Shown here piece after piece: positions 34,333-42,779 of a stretch of DNA of 53,377 nucleotides (positions are counted from its first letter, which is position 1; the number at the start of each line of letters is the position of its first letter). Below the pieces are notes generated by a model that worked only from the letters and a program-made list of their open reading frames with translations, did no database searches and had not been told where the DNA came from. The position numbers and the translations under genes were made by a program. Source of the stretch: Candidatus Gastranaerophilales bacterium (GTDB lineage: Bacteria; Cyanobacteriota; Vampirovibrionia; Gastranaerophilales; Gastranaerophilaceae); NCBI GenBank assembly GCA_944323165.1, contig CALURK010000013.1, positions 1 to 53,377 of the forward strand, written 5' to 3'.

Positions 34333-35205
34333 ATGGAAAGAAAGTGTGTAAAAATTGGTAGCAAAACTGTAGGGGATGGATTTCCTTGCTTTATTATTGC
34401 TGAAATTGGTATCAACCATAATGGTTCTGTAGATTTAGCAAAAAAAATGATTGATATTGCAGTAACAACAGGGTGTGATGCAGTTAAGTTCCAAAAGCGT
34501 ACTGTGGATGTTGTTTATTCTAAAGAAGAATTAGCCAAAGAAAGATCAAGTGTTTTTGGGAAAACTAATGGCGATTTGAAACGAGGTCTGGAGTTTGGAG
34601 AGGAAGAGTATAGAGAAATTGATACATATTGCCGTCAGCATCGTATAATGTGGTTCGCTTCTTGCTGGGATGAACAGTCTGTAGATTTTATGGAAAAATT
34701 TGATGTTCCGTGTTATAAAATTGCTTCGGCATCCTTAACTGATGATAATTTGCTGAAGTATACAAAATCTAAAGGTAAACCTATTCTGCTTTCTACTGGC
34801 ATGAGTACAATGGAGCAGATAAAGCATGCTGTATCTATTTTGGGTGAAGATGATTTGATAATTTATCACTGTACTTCGACATATCCATCGAATGCAGAAG
34901 AAACAAATTTAAGAGTTATTGAAACATTTAGAAAAGAGTTTTCTTGTCCAATAGGGTATTCAGGTCATGAACGCGGAGTGACTCCTTCAGTATTAGCGGT
35001 TGCATTAGGAGCAAATTCTGTTGAAAGGCATATAACGACAGATAGAACAAATTGGGGCTCTGATCAGGCAGCAAGTTTAGAAATGGCTGGACTTTATCAC
35101 TTAGTAAGGGATATAAGGCAGACGCCTTTGCTTTTAGGTGATGGAATAAAAGTAGTATATAAAAGGGAATTACCTATAATAGATAAGCTGAGAAGAGTAA
35201 AATAA
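34333..35205 (+). CDS. NeuB-family sialic/nonulosonic acid synthase without SAF domain
   Basis: 290 residues. The TIM-barrel part is complete: FIIAEIGINHNGSVDLAKKMID, AVKFQKRT, KIASASLTDD, LSTGMST, YHCTSTYPS, IGYSGHERG and ERHITTDRTNWGSD. Enzymes of this family condense phosphoenolpyruvate with an aminosugar, giving sialic, legionaminic or pseudaminic acids. The usual C-terminal antifreeze-like (SAF) domain that closes the active site is missing; the chain ends GDGIKVVYKRELPIIDKLRRVK-like. Immediately followed by a phosphatase gene of the matching pathway. Confidence 0.85.
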   Translation: MERKCVKIGSKTVGDGFPCFIIAEIGINHNGSVDLAKKMIDIAVTTGCDAVKFQKRTVDVVYSKEELAKERSSVFGKTNGDLKRGLEFGEEEYREIDTYCRQHRIMWFASCWDEQSVDFMEKFDVPCYKIASASLTDDNLLKYTKSKGKPILLSTGMSTMEQIKHAVSILGEDDLIIYHCTSTYPSNAEETNLRVIETFRKEFSCPIGYSGHERGVTPSVLAVALGANSVERHITTDRTNWGSDQAASLEMAGLYHLVRDIRQTPLLLGDGIKVVYKRELPIIDKLRRVK

Positions 35206-35206
35206 T

Positions 35207-35689
35207 ATGACTATAATGCTCCCGAATACAATTAAATTTATAATTACTGATTTTGATGGAATTGTGACAGACAATTGTGTCTATATTGATTCCAAAGGTG
35301 ATATGGCTCGTCGGCTTAATTTTAAAGATGTTATGGCTTTTTCTATTCTCAGGAAAAAGGGCTATAGGATGGGGATTATTTCTGGTGAGAAAAATTCTGC
35401 AATAGAGATTATTTCAAAAAAGTTTAATGTAGAAGAAGTTCATCAGGGGATTCGCATAAAGATTGATGTTCTAAAGTCAATAGTTGAAAGATATGGACTA
35501 AGTGAAGATGAATTTGTTTATATAGGTGATGATATTAATGATTATGATTCACTTTGTTATGCAAAATACGCAATAACTGTTCCTAATGCTGTAGAAAAAA
35601 TTAAAAATATAGAAGGTATTCAGATTACAGATGCAAGAGGTGGCGAGGGCGCTTTTAGAGAAATTGTTGATGTAATAGCTGGTGTCTAA
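35207..35689 (+). CDS. KdsC-like HAD phosphatase
   Basis: 160 residues, cap-less HAD IIIC subclass. Motif I is IITDFDGIVTDN, motif II IISGEKNSA, Lys in HQGIRIKIDVLK, and motif IV GDDINDYDSL. Family members dephosphorylate KDO-8-phosphate or sialic acid-9-phosphate. Next to a NeuB-type gene it probably removes the phosphate of a nonulosonic acid 9-phosphate (inference). Confidence 0.85.
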   Translation: MTIMLPNTIKFIITDFDGIVTDNCVYIDSKGDMARRLNFKDVMAFSILRKKGYRMGIISGEKNSAIEIISKKFNVEEVHQGIRIKIDVLKSIVERYGLSEDEFVYIGDDINDYDSLCYAKYAITVPNAVEKIKNIEGIQITDARGGEGAFREIVDVIAGV

Positions 35690-35761
35690 ATGAATTTGCT
35701 TTAAGACTCTGTTTTTATGTCTGTAGTATAATATGCTAGAGAGTATTAAGGAAATTTGAAG

Positions 35762-37753
35762 ATGCAGAATTTGTATGAACTATCCGAAATAGCAGATAAG
35801 AGGTTTTCTCACGGGGAAGATATCCCGCAAAATATCATAGATGGCGTAAGACGCATAGTGTCAGATGGTGGATATATAGGTATGGCACAGATTAACCCCA
35901 TTGCTGGTAATATTGAATATAACGCAAAAAAAATAGCAAAATATATTAAATATGCTTCTAGAATAGGATTGGACTGTGTTGTTTTCCCAGAATTGGCACT
36001 TATGGGATATCCGATAGAAGATACAATTGACAGGCATCCTATAATTGTTGATGAAAACATTAAATGGTTAAAAGGTCTTGCAAAAATTACAGTAGGCACA
36101 ACCGCTCTTGTTGGTTTTGTGGAACCACGAAAGAAAGATGCAGAGGGTAAAAAATATTTTAATTCAGTAGCAATCTTAAGGGACGGGAAAATACAAGGAA
36201 TTGTAAGAAAATCTCTCCTTCCAAATTATTCGGAGTTCAATGACTACAGGTATATAGAACCTTCTCCTGTGGTTGGTGTACAGCCGGCTGAAACTTTAGG
36301 TTGTTTTGATAAAGACAGTATCCAAAATGTTCCAAAAATATATGAAAAATATGGGATTTCGATATGCGAGGATTGTTGGAATAACAAAGAGTTTTTTGAG
36401 AAGCATTTATATGAAAAGGATCCTATTGAGGAGCTTGCACAAGAAAATCCTGAAATTTTTATAAATTGTTCAGCTTCTCCTACAAGAGCTAAAAAAGAAC
36501 AATTAAAGCATAATATGCTTTCATTTGTTGCAAATAAATATAAAACACCTATTGTATATGTAAATCAAGTCGGCGCAATTGATAATAGCTCTTTTGACGG
36601 TTCAAGCAGAGTTTTCGGCTCAAATGGAGAACTTATCGCGAGAGCTAAATCTTTTGAAGAGCAGTTTTTGATAGTTAATCCTAAAAAGGGAATAGGTAAA
36701 ATTTATCCACTGACTAAAGGGCTGGATAAGTCATTAACTGAACAAAAAGTATTTACTCTTGAGTATGAATCCGATTTAGAGAGAACATATAAAACTATAA
36801 TTCAAGGAATAAGAGATTATTTTAAAAAGTGTGGTTTTAAAAGAGCTGTATTGGGACTCTCGGGTGGTTTAGATTCAACTGTTTGTGCAGTACTTATGGC
36901 AGATGCTATCGGTAAAGAAAATGTTTTTGGAATATCAATGCCATCTCATATTACGAGTAAAGAAAGTAAGTCTGATGCTGAAAAGCTTGCTCACAATCTG
37001 GGAATAAACTTTACAGAAGCCTCAATAAGACCTATGATTGATACAACTACTGAGTGTTTGAATGATTTGTTTAAAACGGTGGAAACAAAGTGGGACGGAC
37101 GTTATAAAACGTCATTTACACCTGATAATATTCAAGCAAGATCAAGAGCTATGTTTCTTTGGGGAATAAGTAACGAGTTTTCTTCTTGTATTCCTATTGC
37201 AACATCTGATAAGTCAGAACTTTATATGGGATATGCTACCATAAACGGTGATATGTCAGGAGGTTTTGCGCCGATAGCAGATGTTCCAAAGACAAAATTA
37301 TTTGCGTTTGCAAGATGGCTGAATGCCAACAGAGAACAAAAAGATGCTATTCCTGAGGCAATAATTCTTAAAAAACCGGGAGCAGAACTTGCTATTGATC
37401 CTAAAACAGGTAAGCCACTGATAGCTGAAGATGCACTTATGCCTTACGAATTTCTTGATGAAATTATCTGGCGTGTGGAAAATAAAAACGAAGGATATCA
37501 GGATTTGTTGCAGACAAAATTTGTATATGAAACCCATAATGAAGTTTCAATTGAGCAAAAGACTGAGTGGATTGACAAATTTTTCAGGAGAATGTCTACT
37601 GCTCTTTATAAATGGTCAATACTGCCGCCTTCTGTAATTGTCGAATCACGTTCTATAAATAAATACGATTACAGGCAGCCAATTACATCTGCAAGAATTA
37701 ATTATAAAGGTGTAAGCGAAGAAACTGTCGAATCTGTTTTAGAAGTGTCTTAA
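35762..37753 (+). CDS. nadE: Glutamine-dependent NAD+ synthetase
   Basis: 663 residues. The N-terminal nitrilase-type glutaminase shows FPELALMGYP (Glu), RKSLLPNYSEFND (Lys) and SICEDCWNN (catalytic Cys). The C-terminal synthetase has the PP-loop LGLSGGLDSTVCAVL and TSDKSELYMGYATINGDMSGG. It amidates nicotinic acid adenine dinucleotide. The start at 35762 follows AAGGAAATTTGAAG. It meets the convergent TPR gene without a gap. Confidence 0.95.
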   Translation: MQNLYELSEIADKRFSHGEDIPQNIIDGVRRIVSDGGYIGMAQINPIAGNIEYNAKKIAKYIKYASRIGLDCVVFPELALMGYPIEDTIDRHPIIVDENIKWLKGLAKITVGTTALVGFVEPRKKDAEGKKYFNSVAILRDGKIQGIVRKSLLPNYSEFNDYRYIEPSPVVGVQPAETLGCFDKDSIQNVPKIYEKYGISICEDCWNNKEFFEKHLYEKDPIEELAQENPEIFINCSASPTRAKKEQLKHNMLSFVANKYKTPIVYVNQVGAIDNSSFDGSSRVFGSNGELIARAKSFEEQFLIVNPKKGIGKIYPLTKGLDKSLTEQKVFTLEYESDLERTYKTIIQGIRDYFKKCGFKRAVLGLSGGLDSTVCAVLMADAIGKENVFGISMPSHITSKESKSDAEKLAHNLGINFTEASIRPMIDTTTECLNDLFKTVETKWDGRYKTSFTPDNIQARSRAMFLWGISNEFSSCIPIATSDKSELYMGYATINGDMSGGFAPIADVPKTKLFAFARWLNANREQKDAIPEAIILKKPGAELAIDPKTGKPLIAEDALMPYEFLDEIIWRVENKNEGYQDLLQTKFVYETHNEVSIEQKTEWIDKFFRRMSTALYKWSILPPSVIVESRSINKYDYRQPITSARINYKGVSEETVESVLEVS

Positions 37754-38794
37754 TTATTTATAACTGTACATATTTGCACCAGAATGAATATGCTTAATTT
37801 GTCGCTTCATATCTTCGGCTTTGTCGTTTAAGTTTTCTTTTTGGTATATTTCCATCGCAATTTTGTAATTTTTTTCTGCATCTTTCATATAATCTGGATT
37901 GTCGTATCCTGACATTAACTGTAAAGTTTGTGCCAGAAGCACATAGCCTTCAGGTTTGTTTGGATTAATTTCTACAGCCTTTTCAAAACACTCTTTTGAA
38001 TCAATAATATGTCCTTCTATATGATTTTTATACCCTTCCAGTATTTTCATAGGGTATGCAAATAAATTTTGTTTATCAAAAATTCTAAGCTCTAATAAGA
38101 AACAAATTTCCATTATGTCTTTATCTTGATACATATCTGTAAATCTAAAGTGAGATATAAAATATTTGGGAAAAACAGAGTCAAGTTGTTTAATAATTTC
38201 ATCTTTTCTGTCATGTTTTCCTGCGAGTTCGTAAATGCCTGCTTCTTTCAATAGTTTAATAGGATTATCCTTATCTATCATATCTACCAGTTGCAGAAGT
38301 TTCAGACCCTTTGCTAATTCATCAGCTGATAATGAAATTGCTACTTCTTGGAAGATAAATTGAATTGTTTTATATTTATTAAAGTCAAATAAGCTTAAAA
38401 TGAAGTTTTTGGCAACTTCTTCTTGTGAAGAAAATACGTAGGATAAAAATTTAATTCTTTTAATACTGAAATTATCGGGATCCCAACCTAGAATCTTGTT
38501 TGCATCAAGTATCGCTTCATAATAATTAGACATTTCAAAATTGAGATTTAATCTCTCATAATACGCTTCTTCTTTTTTTGCACAATGAGTTATAATATAT
38601 GTGAAATCTGAATATGCATCTTCATACATTAGCAGTTTATGACAAAGTTTTCCCCTTTTTAAGAATGTTTCAGAGAGCTTAAATTCTTCTTTTATCAGAA
38701 AATTGAGTTTATCTAAAGCTATTTCATATTCTTTTTCAGAAATATCTTTATCAATAGATTTTAGTAAAATTAAGTGCTTGATATTGTCTAACAT
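37754..38794 (-). CDS. Cytoplasmic TPR-repeat protein
   Basis: 346 residues without signal peptide. TPR-like units include EYEIALDKLNFLIKEEFKLSETF, MYEDAYSDFTYII, YYEAILDANKILGWDPDN and DSKECFEKAVEINPNKPEGY. The middle (about 130-240) is less regular. Partner unknown. It lies downstream of dnaA on the same strand, with a 100-base gap that has no obvious terminator. Confidence 0.75.
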   Translation of the reverse strand: MLDNIKHLILLKSIDKDISEKEYEIALDKLNFLIKEEFKLSETFLKRGKLCHKLLMYEDAYSDFTYIITHCAKKEEAYYERLNLNFEMSNYYEAILDANKILGWDPDNFSIKRIKFLSYVFSSQEEVAKNFILSLFDFNKYKTIQFIFQEVAISLSADELAKGLKLLQLVDMIDKDNPIKLLKEAGIYELAGKHDRKDEIIKQLDSVFPKYFISHFRFTDMYQDKDIMEICFLLELRIFDKQNLFAYPMKILEGYKNHIEGHIIDSKECFEKAVEINPNKPEGYVLLAQTLQLMSGYDNPDYMKDAEKNYKIAMEIYQKENLNDKAEDMKRQIKHIHSGANMYSYK

Positions 38795-38895
38795 AATATT
38801 TGTTATCCTTCATCTAAGATTAAAGATTCTTTTCTTAAACCCCTTACACTTATTATTTATCATAAAATTTTTATGAAAACGAGTATCCCGTTGGG

Positions 38896-40281
38896 CTATA
38901 AAACTTTCAACGCTTGTCTGATTTCTCTTATAGCATTTGTAATTTCTTTATTTGTATCTTTTTCTTTTTTTATCTTTTCATACGCAAACATAATTGTAGT
39001 ATGTTTTTTGTTAAAATATTTCGATATATTTACGAAGCTTTGATTAGTTATTTCTCTGCATAAATAAATAGCTAAATGTCTTGCAAAAGAAACCTTTTGA
39101 CCTCTTGCTGTTCCTCTAATATCGTCTATATCAATATCGAAATAGCTCGCTGTAACCCTAGCAATTTGGTCGAAAGTTATTTCATCATTGTTATCATCAC
39201 ATTTAAGAACTTCTTTGGCAAGTTTAAGTGTGAGTGGTTGTTCTGTAATTTCTGCATAAGCACAAACCTTTGTAAAAGCTCCTTCAAGCTCTCTTACGTT
39301 GTTTACAAAGTTCTTGGCAATGTACATTAAAGCTTCTTCATCATATTTTAAATCATTATTGTCAGCAAGTTTTTTTATAATCTCAAATCTTGTTTCAATA
39401 TCAGGAGGTGTTAATTCTAACATCAGCCCCATTTCAAATCTTGAACACAAAGCTGCTGTGAGTGTCGGGATATCCTTCGGCACTCTGTCTGACGTTATAA
39501 CAATTTGTTTACCCTTGTTATATAGATTATCAAAAGTATATTGTAAATTTTCCATAGATTTAATCTTTGATTCTATAAATTGGATATCATCGATTAAAAT
39601 AACATCAATATTAGTGTATTTACGATTAAATTTTGACATGTTTTCTATGTTATTATTTGTTTTCCTGCTGTTTGAAATATAGTCGTTAACATAGTCCTCG
39701 GTTTTTGTATACTTAACTTTAAGCTTAGGGTTATTGAAAATAATGTAATGTCCGATAGCTTGCATTAAGTGAGTTTTACCCAGCCCGGAATTACCGTATA
39801 TAAACAAAGGGTTGTATTTAGTTGCGGGATTTTTTGCAACGGCCATAGCTGCAGAGTATGCAAATTTATTACTGTCACCCACTACAAAATTCTCAAATTT
39901 ATATTTTAAATTCAAATTAGCAGCGGACTGCATGTTCGATAAATTTTCTAGAGCTTGTTCTTTAAGAGATCTGTCATTAATTTTTTTATTAAGTTTTTCA
40001 GATTCTTTTTTTAAAGTTTTTGCTGCATTTTCATCATAAATTATTACTATTCTGGCATTTTTATCTCCTGAAATTTGCTGTAAAACTTCAGTCATGATAC
40101 TGTAGTAATTTTTTCTAAGGATATCCCTTCCCATCATTTGACCTGTGACGACAGTCAAAACACCTTTATCATAACCGGAAATTTCAAGTGGGTACACCCA
40201 AGGATGAGCGTTTTCAGGCAAAGTTGCTAATAACTCTTCTTTTATTTGCTCCCAAAAACGTTTTAATTCAATATTTTCCAT
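38896..40281 (-). CDS. dnaA: Chromosomal replication initiator DnaA
   Basis: 461 residues from the ATG at 40281. AAA+ motifs: Walker A YGNSGLGKTHLM, Walker B VILIDDIQFI, sensor 1 QIVITSD, arginine finger in ALCSRFEMG. Domain I begins FWEQIKEELLATLPENA. Domain IV ends with NKKHTTIMFAYEKIKK, where most bacteria have GGRDHTTV. The loop is one residue shorter and the DNA-contacting aspartate is Lys. No cluster of TTATCCACA boxes is seen nearby. Confidence 0.95.
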   Translation of the reverse strand: MENIELKRFWEQIKEELLATLPENAHPWVYPLEISGYDKGVLTVVTGQMMGRDILRKNYYSIMTEVLQQISGDKNARIVIIYDENAAKTLKKESEKLNKKINDRSLKEQALENLSNMQSAANLNLKYKFENFVVGDSNKFAYSAAMAVAKNPATKYNPLFIYGNSGLGKTHLMQAIGHYIIFNNPKLKVKYTKTEDYVNDYISNSRKTNNNIENMSKFNRKYTNIDVILIDDIQFIESKIKSMENLQYTFDNLYNKGKQIVITSDRVPKDIPTLTAALCSRFEMGLMLELTPPDIETRFEIIKKLADNNDLKYDEEALMYIAKNFVNNVRELEGAFTKVCAYAEITEQPLTLKLAKEVLKCDDNNDEITFDQIARVTASYFDIDIDDIRGTARGQKVSFARHLAIYLCREITNQSFVNISKYFNKKHTTIMFAYEKIKKEKDTNKEITNAIREIRQALKVL

Positions 40282-40337
40282 GCAACTCTTGATTTGTGAT
40301 ATTTTGTAAGCCGAAGGCTGATTTGACAATAAAAAAA

Positions 40338-40407
40338 GGCGACACCCAGATTCGAACTGGGGATAAAAGCTTTGCAGGCTTCTGCCTTACCACTTGGCCA
40401 TGTCGCC
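40338..40407 (-). tRNA. tRNA-Cys (GCA)
   Basis: Cloverleaf on the minus strand: acceptor GGCGACA / TGTCGCC, D arm GCCAAGTGGTAAGGC, anticodon loop CTGCAAA with GCA, T arm CCCAGTTCGAATCTGGG. CCA is not encoded. It lies just upstream of dnaA on the same strand, so readthrough into dnaA is possible. Confidence 0.96.
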
Positions 40408-40470
40408 GTAGTTTTAATATTAAAATAAACATATCATATTTTCAAGTAGAAATTTTTATTTCACTAAAAT

Positions 40471-40501
40471 AAAACAGTCTGTCTACAAGACAGACTGTTT
40501 T
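40471..40501 (-). terminator. Terminator after rpsU
   Basis: Perfect 13-bp stem AAAACAGTCTGTC / GACAGACTGTTTT, loop TTGTA, with a T-rich run on the minus strand just beyond. Confidence 0.9.
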
Positions 40502-40504
40502 ATT

Positions 40505-40678
40505 TTATACTTTACGCTTACGAGCAGCTTCTGATTTGCGTTTGCGTTTTACGCTTGGCTTTTCGTATCTTTCACGTTTTTTTACTTCTGATAAAATACC
40601 AGCTTTTTGAATTTTCTTCTTAAATCTTCTTAAAGCGCTTTCGATACTTTCGTTTTCGCCAACTTTAACTTCTGCCAT
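40505..40678 (-). CDS. rpsU: Ribosomal protein S21
   Basis: 57 residues on the minus strand: [20 protein letters not shown], then [20 protein letters not shown] and a basic tail ([13 protein letters not shown]). This is the complete S21, short and strongly basic, part of the 30S platform near the anti-Shine-Dalgarno. RBS AGGTGG lies 10 bases before ATG. Confidence 0.97.
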   Translation of the reverse strand: MAEVKVGENESIESALRRFKKKIQKAGILSEVKKRERYEKPSVKRKRKSEAARKRKV

Positions 40679-40839
40679 TTATATTTTCACCACCTTTATA
40701 GCAACTTTGTGTAACAAAATTTATGATATAACAACCATAACTCTTTTTCAAGAGGGTAAATATTTACAGGGCTTGTCTTTATATTGACAGGTTCTAATCT
40801 TGATGTTAAACTGTGGTGACAAGATTGGAATTATGAATT

Positions 40840-41013
40840 ATGGAACTATCTAGCGAAGAAGCTGTAACAAAGTTATTATCGTCGAATGAGATTTTGCATG
40901 ATAGTAAAGAAAAAATGGTTATTACAAATCCATTTGAATCATTGGGGGATTTTCTCAAAAATGTAAGACCTGAGCCATCTCCTTATGAAGGTAAATATGT
41001 ATTTATAAAATAA
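40840..41013 (+). CDS. Unknown 57-residue protein
   Basis: Open frame MELSSEEAVTKLLSSNEILH... ending PSPYEGKYVFIK, bounded by a terminator right after the stop. Codon use is like the neighbours and the amphipathic N-terminal helix looks protein-like. The RBS is weak (GGAA, 12 bases upstream). AATCTTG / CAAGATT upstream form a 7-bp inverted repeat with 17 bases between. No family recognised. Confidence 0.5.
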   Translation: MELSSEEAVTKLLSSNEILHDSKEKMVITNPFESLGDFLKNVRPEPSPYEGKYVFIK

Positions 41014-41036
41014 AAGTTCCCACTCGGGGAACTTTT
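41012..41036. terminator. Bidirectional terminator
   Basis: Stem AAAAGTTCCC / GGGAACTTTT, loop ACTCG, with A and T runs on both sides. It serves the small plus-strand gene and the minus-strand glycine-rich gene. Confidence 0.88.
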
Positions 41037-41039
41037 ATT

Positions 41040-42095
41040 TTAGTGTGTATCTGGTATATTATAACCTGTATGGAATGAATACTGCATTAAGTAGTGTCCA
41101 TCGCTGCCCTTTTGGAGTATATATTCTTGACCTCTAGGAGAAGTGTAAACATACTCTCCATAACTATTTGGCTGACCGTTATTTGTTATTGTGTATGTAA
41201 CGCTTGTTCCGCTAGAAGTAGTAACTGTAATTGATGAAGGAGCTTTTCCTGTTTCTTGTGTAATTTTTACACCATCGGTTGAATTCTTAGGAACTATATC
41301 TTTTGGTTTTCCATCATCATTAGAGCCTTCGTCGTGAACTTTTATAAATTCTTCAGGTTTTATTGTTGTTTTACCGTCGTAGTTTGTAAACCCGTTTGTG
41401 TAAGTTCTTGTTGAGTCAGTGTTATTTGAGTTACCTTCACTTACAGGTTTTGTATTTTCATCTGCCTTAGGAGCACCATTTTTGCCGAAGTCATCACTAT
41501 CTAAATCGCCCCAGCCACGTTTTTCAGCTTCTGTTTTTAGTATATCAAGCCAATTTTGGTAATCTGAAGGATCCGTCGCTTTGTGATGTTTTTCTGTCTT
41601 GCTATCTGTTTGTGATTGTTTTATTTTATCATATAATGCTTTTAAATCTGCTGGTTTTGTGTCTTTATTTTTTATTAAATCGTTAACATTTTTACCGTAA
41701 TCAACAAGTTTTTGTCTATCTGGATCATTACATTCAGAAGAACTTTCAGTTTTATCTTTTTCTTTTGTCTTCTTATTGCTGTTGTCGGAATCGCCTATTC
41801 GGATTCCACCGCCACCGCCACCCCAGAAATTACCCCAGGATGGTAAGCCATAGTTCATCATAGGTAAGCCTATTCCATAGCCGTTATAATTCATGCCACC
41901 GCCCAATAGACCGCCAAACAAGCCGCCTAAGACATTGCCAACGCCATAGCCGACACCACTCCAAAATCCGCCGTGACCGCCACATTTTATATTATAGGTG
42001 GTGTTAAATATACTGCCATAGTTATTACCACCTCCAAATCTAGAGTGGAACATTTCGTAATGTTTAAATGCGCTGTGACAATTAATTCTGGTCAT
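41040..42095 (-). CDS. Glycine-rich lineage-specific protein
   Basis: 351 residues from the ATG at 42095 (RBS AGAGG, AAGAG). Three regions: Gly/Asn/Tyr-rich residues 20-110 (GGGNNYGS, GLFGGLLGGGMNYNGYG, GGGGGGIRIGDSD), a charged helical middle (about 115-215), and a Ser/Thr/Gly/Asn-rich beta-like tail (SSITVTTSSGTSVTYTITN, YGEYVYTSPRGQEY). No signal peptide. It resembles a surface or matrix protein, but the family is unknown. Driven by motif copy D and divergent from the sigma-28-type promoter. Confidence 0.7.
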   Translation of the reverse strand: MTRINCHSAFKHYEMFHSRFGGGNNYGSIFNTTYNIKCGGHGGFWSGVGYGVGNVLGGLFGGLLGGGMNYNGYGIGLPMMNYGLPSWGNFWGGGGGGIRIGDSDNSNKKTKEKDKTESSSECNDPDRQKLVDYGKNVNDLIKNKDTKPADLKALYDKIKQSQTDSKTEKHHKATDPSDYQNWLDILKTEAEKRGWGDLDSDDFGKNGAPKADENTKPVSEGNSNNTDSTRTYTNGFTNYDGKTTIKPEEFIKVHDEGSNDDGKPKDIVPKNSTDGVKITQETGKAPSSITVTTSSGTSVTYTITNNGQPNSYGEYVYTSPRGQEYILQKGSDGHYLMQYSFHTGYNIPDTH

Positions 42096-42129
42096 ACTCT
42101 TTACCTCTTGGTTTCTTACATCTGTTATA

Positions 42130-42160
42130 TATATAAAGTATCTACTGAGTATAGAATTGC
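42130..42160 (-). promoter_or_regulatory. Shared promoter-like motif, copy D
   Basis: On the minus strand GCAATT (42155-42160), 14 bases, TACTTTATATA (42130-42140), then TATAACAGATGTAAG. It stands 35 bases before the ATG of the glycine-rich gene. ACAAAATAA precedes it by the same distance as in copy A. Confidence 0.6.
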
Positions 42161-42233
42161 ACAATCTGTTTATTTTGTTACAAAACTTTACATTTCAATA
42201 TGTAAACATTTGTAAAGATATATGTAAAAAGTC

Positions 42234-42260
42234 TAAAGTTTTTGAAATAAATGCCGATAT
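42234..42260 (+). promoter_or_regulatory. Sigma-28 (FliA/SigD-type) promoter
   Basis: TAAAGTTT (42234-42241), 11 bases, GCCGATAT (42253-42260). This is the textbook consensus TAAAGTTT-N11-GCCGATAA with one mismatch at the end. It lies 50 bases before the 42310 start and is the only such site noticed in the window. Confidence 0.8.
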
Positions 42261-42309
42261 ATATATTACAAAAGGGAAAAGAAAAGCTCGGGAAAAGGAG
42301 CAAGGAATT

Positions 42310-42717
42310 ATGGGATTAAATGTATCTGCATCATTAGCGTATAATTTGGAAAATAGGGATATTTTAAGGAATAATGCTAAAAATATTCTAAGTAGAGGTG
42401 GTGCTTCGACTGAAGCTACTCAAAAGATTATTGAAAAAACTCTTTTCAATAATGATTCTCAAATAAGAGAGGCTTATATAAATCCTCAAATGAATGTTTT
42501 GAAGGCATCAACTCAGATTACTTTAAATGAATCTTTAAAAGAAACTTTAAAGTATTTGAGAGAACACGCAAATAAAAAAGAAAATAAAAAACCTGTATTA
42601 GGTGAACTTTGGAATATCTTTGAAACTAATAACAGTGCTTCAGAACAAAATCCTTATAGAGGCGAATTGTATGATTTTGTAATAGATAAGAATGTAAAGA
42701 ATATTTTTGCCGCATAA
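42310..42717 (+). CDS. Unknown protein under a sigma-28 promoter
   Basis: 135 residues from the ATG at 42310, with AAAAGGAG 9 bases upstream; the longer frame to 42157 would run through the promoter and is rejected. The sequence MGLNVSASLAYNLENRDILR... is soluble, helical, Asn- and Lys-rich, without cysteines or a signal peptide. Sigma-28 normally serves late flagellar and chemotaxis genes, so a motility-connected role is likely; I recognise no family. Confidence 0.75.
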   Translation: MGLNVSASLAYNLENRDILRNNAKNILSRGGASTEATQKIIEKTLFNNDSQIREAYINPQMNVLKASTQITLNESLKETLKYLREHANKKENKKPVLGELWNIFETNNSASEQNPYRGELYDFVIDKNVKNIFAA

Positions 42718-42741
42718 ACATATATAAATAATCTCCTCAAA

Positions 42742-42769
42742 GGCTGTATTTGAGAAATCAAATACAGCC
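42742..42769. terminator. Bidirectional terminator with GAAA loop
   Basis: Perfect 12-bp stem GGCTGTATTTGA / TCAAATACAGCC with a GAAA tetraloop, followed by CACCTCGTTTTTT on the plus strand. Confidence 0.85.
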
Positions 42770-42779
42770 ACCTCGTTTT

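Noticed and set aside
38795-40337. Replication origin beside dnaA.
   Set aside because: No cluster of TTATCCACA-type boxes or AT-rich 13-mers was seen; single near matches lie inside nadE.
42157-42309. N-terminal extension of the 42310 gene to 42157.
   Set aside because: It would place the sigma-28 promoter and the RBS inside the coding region.
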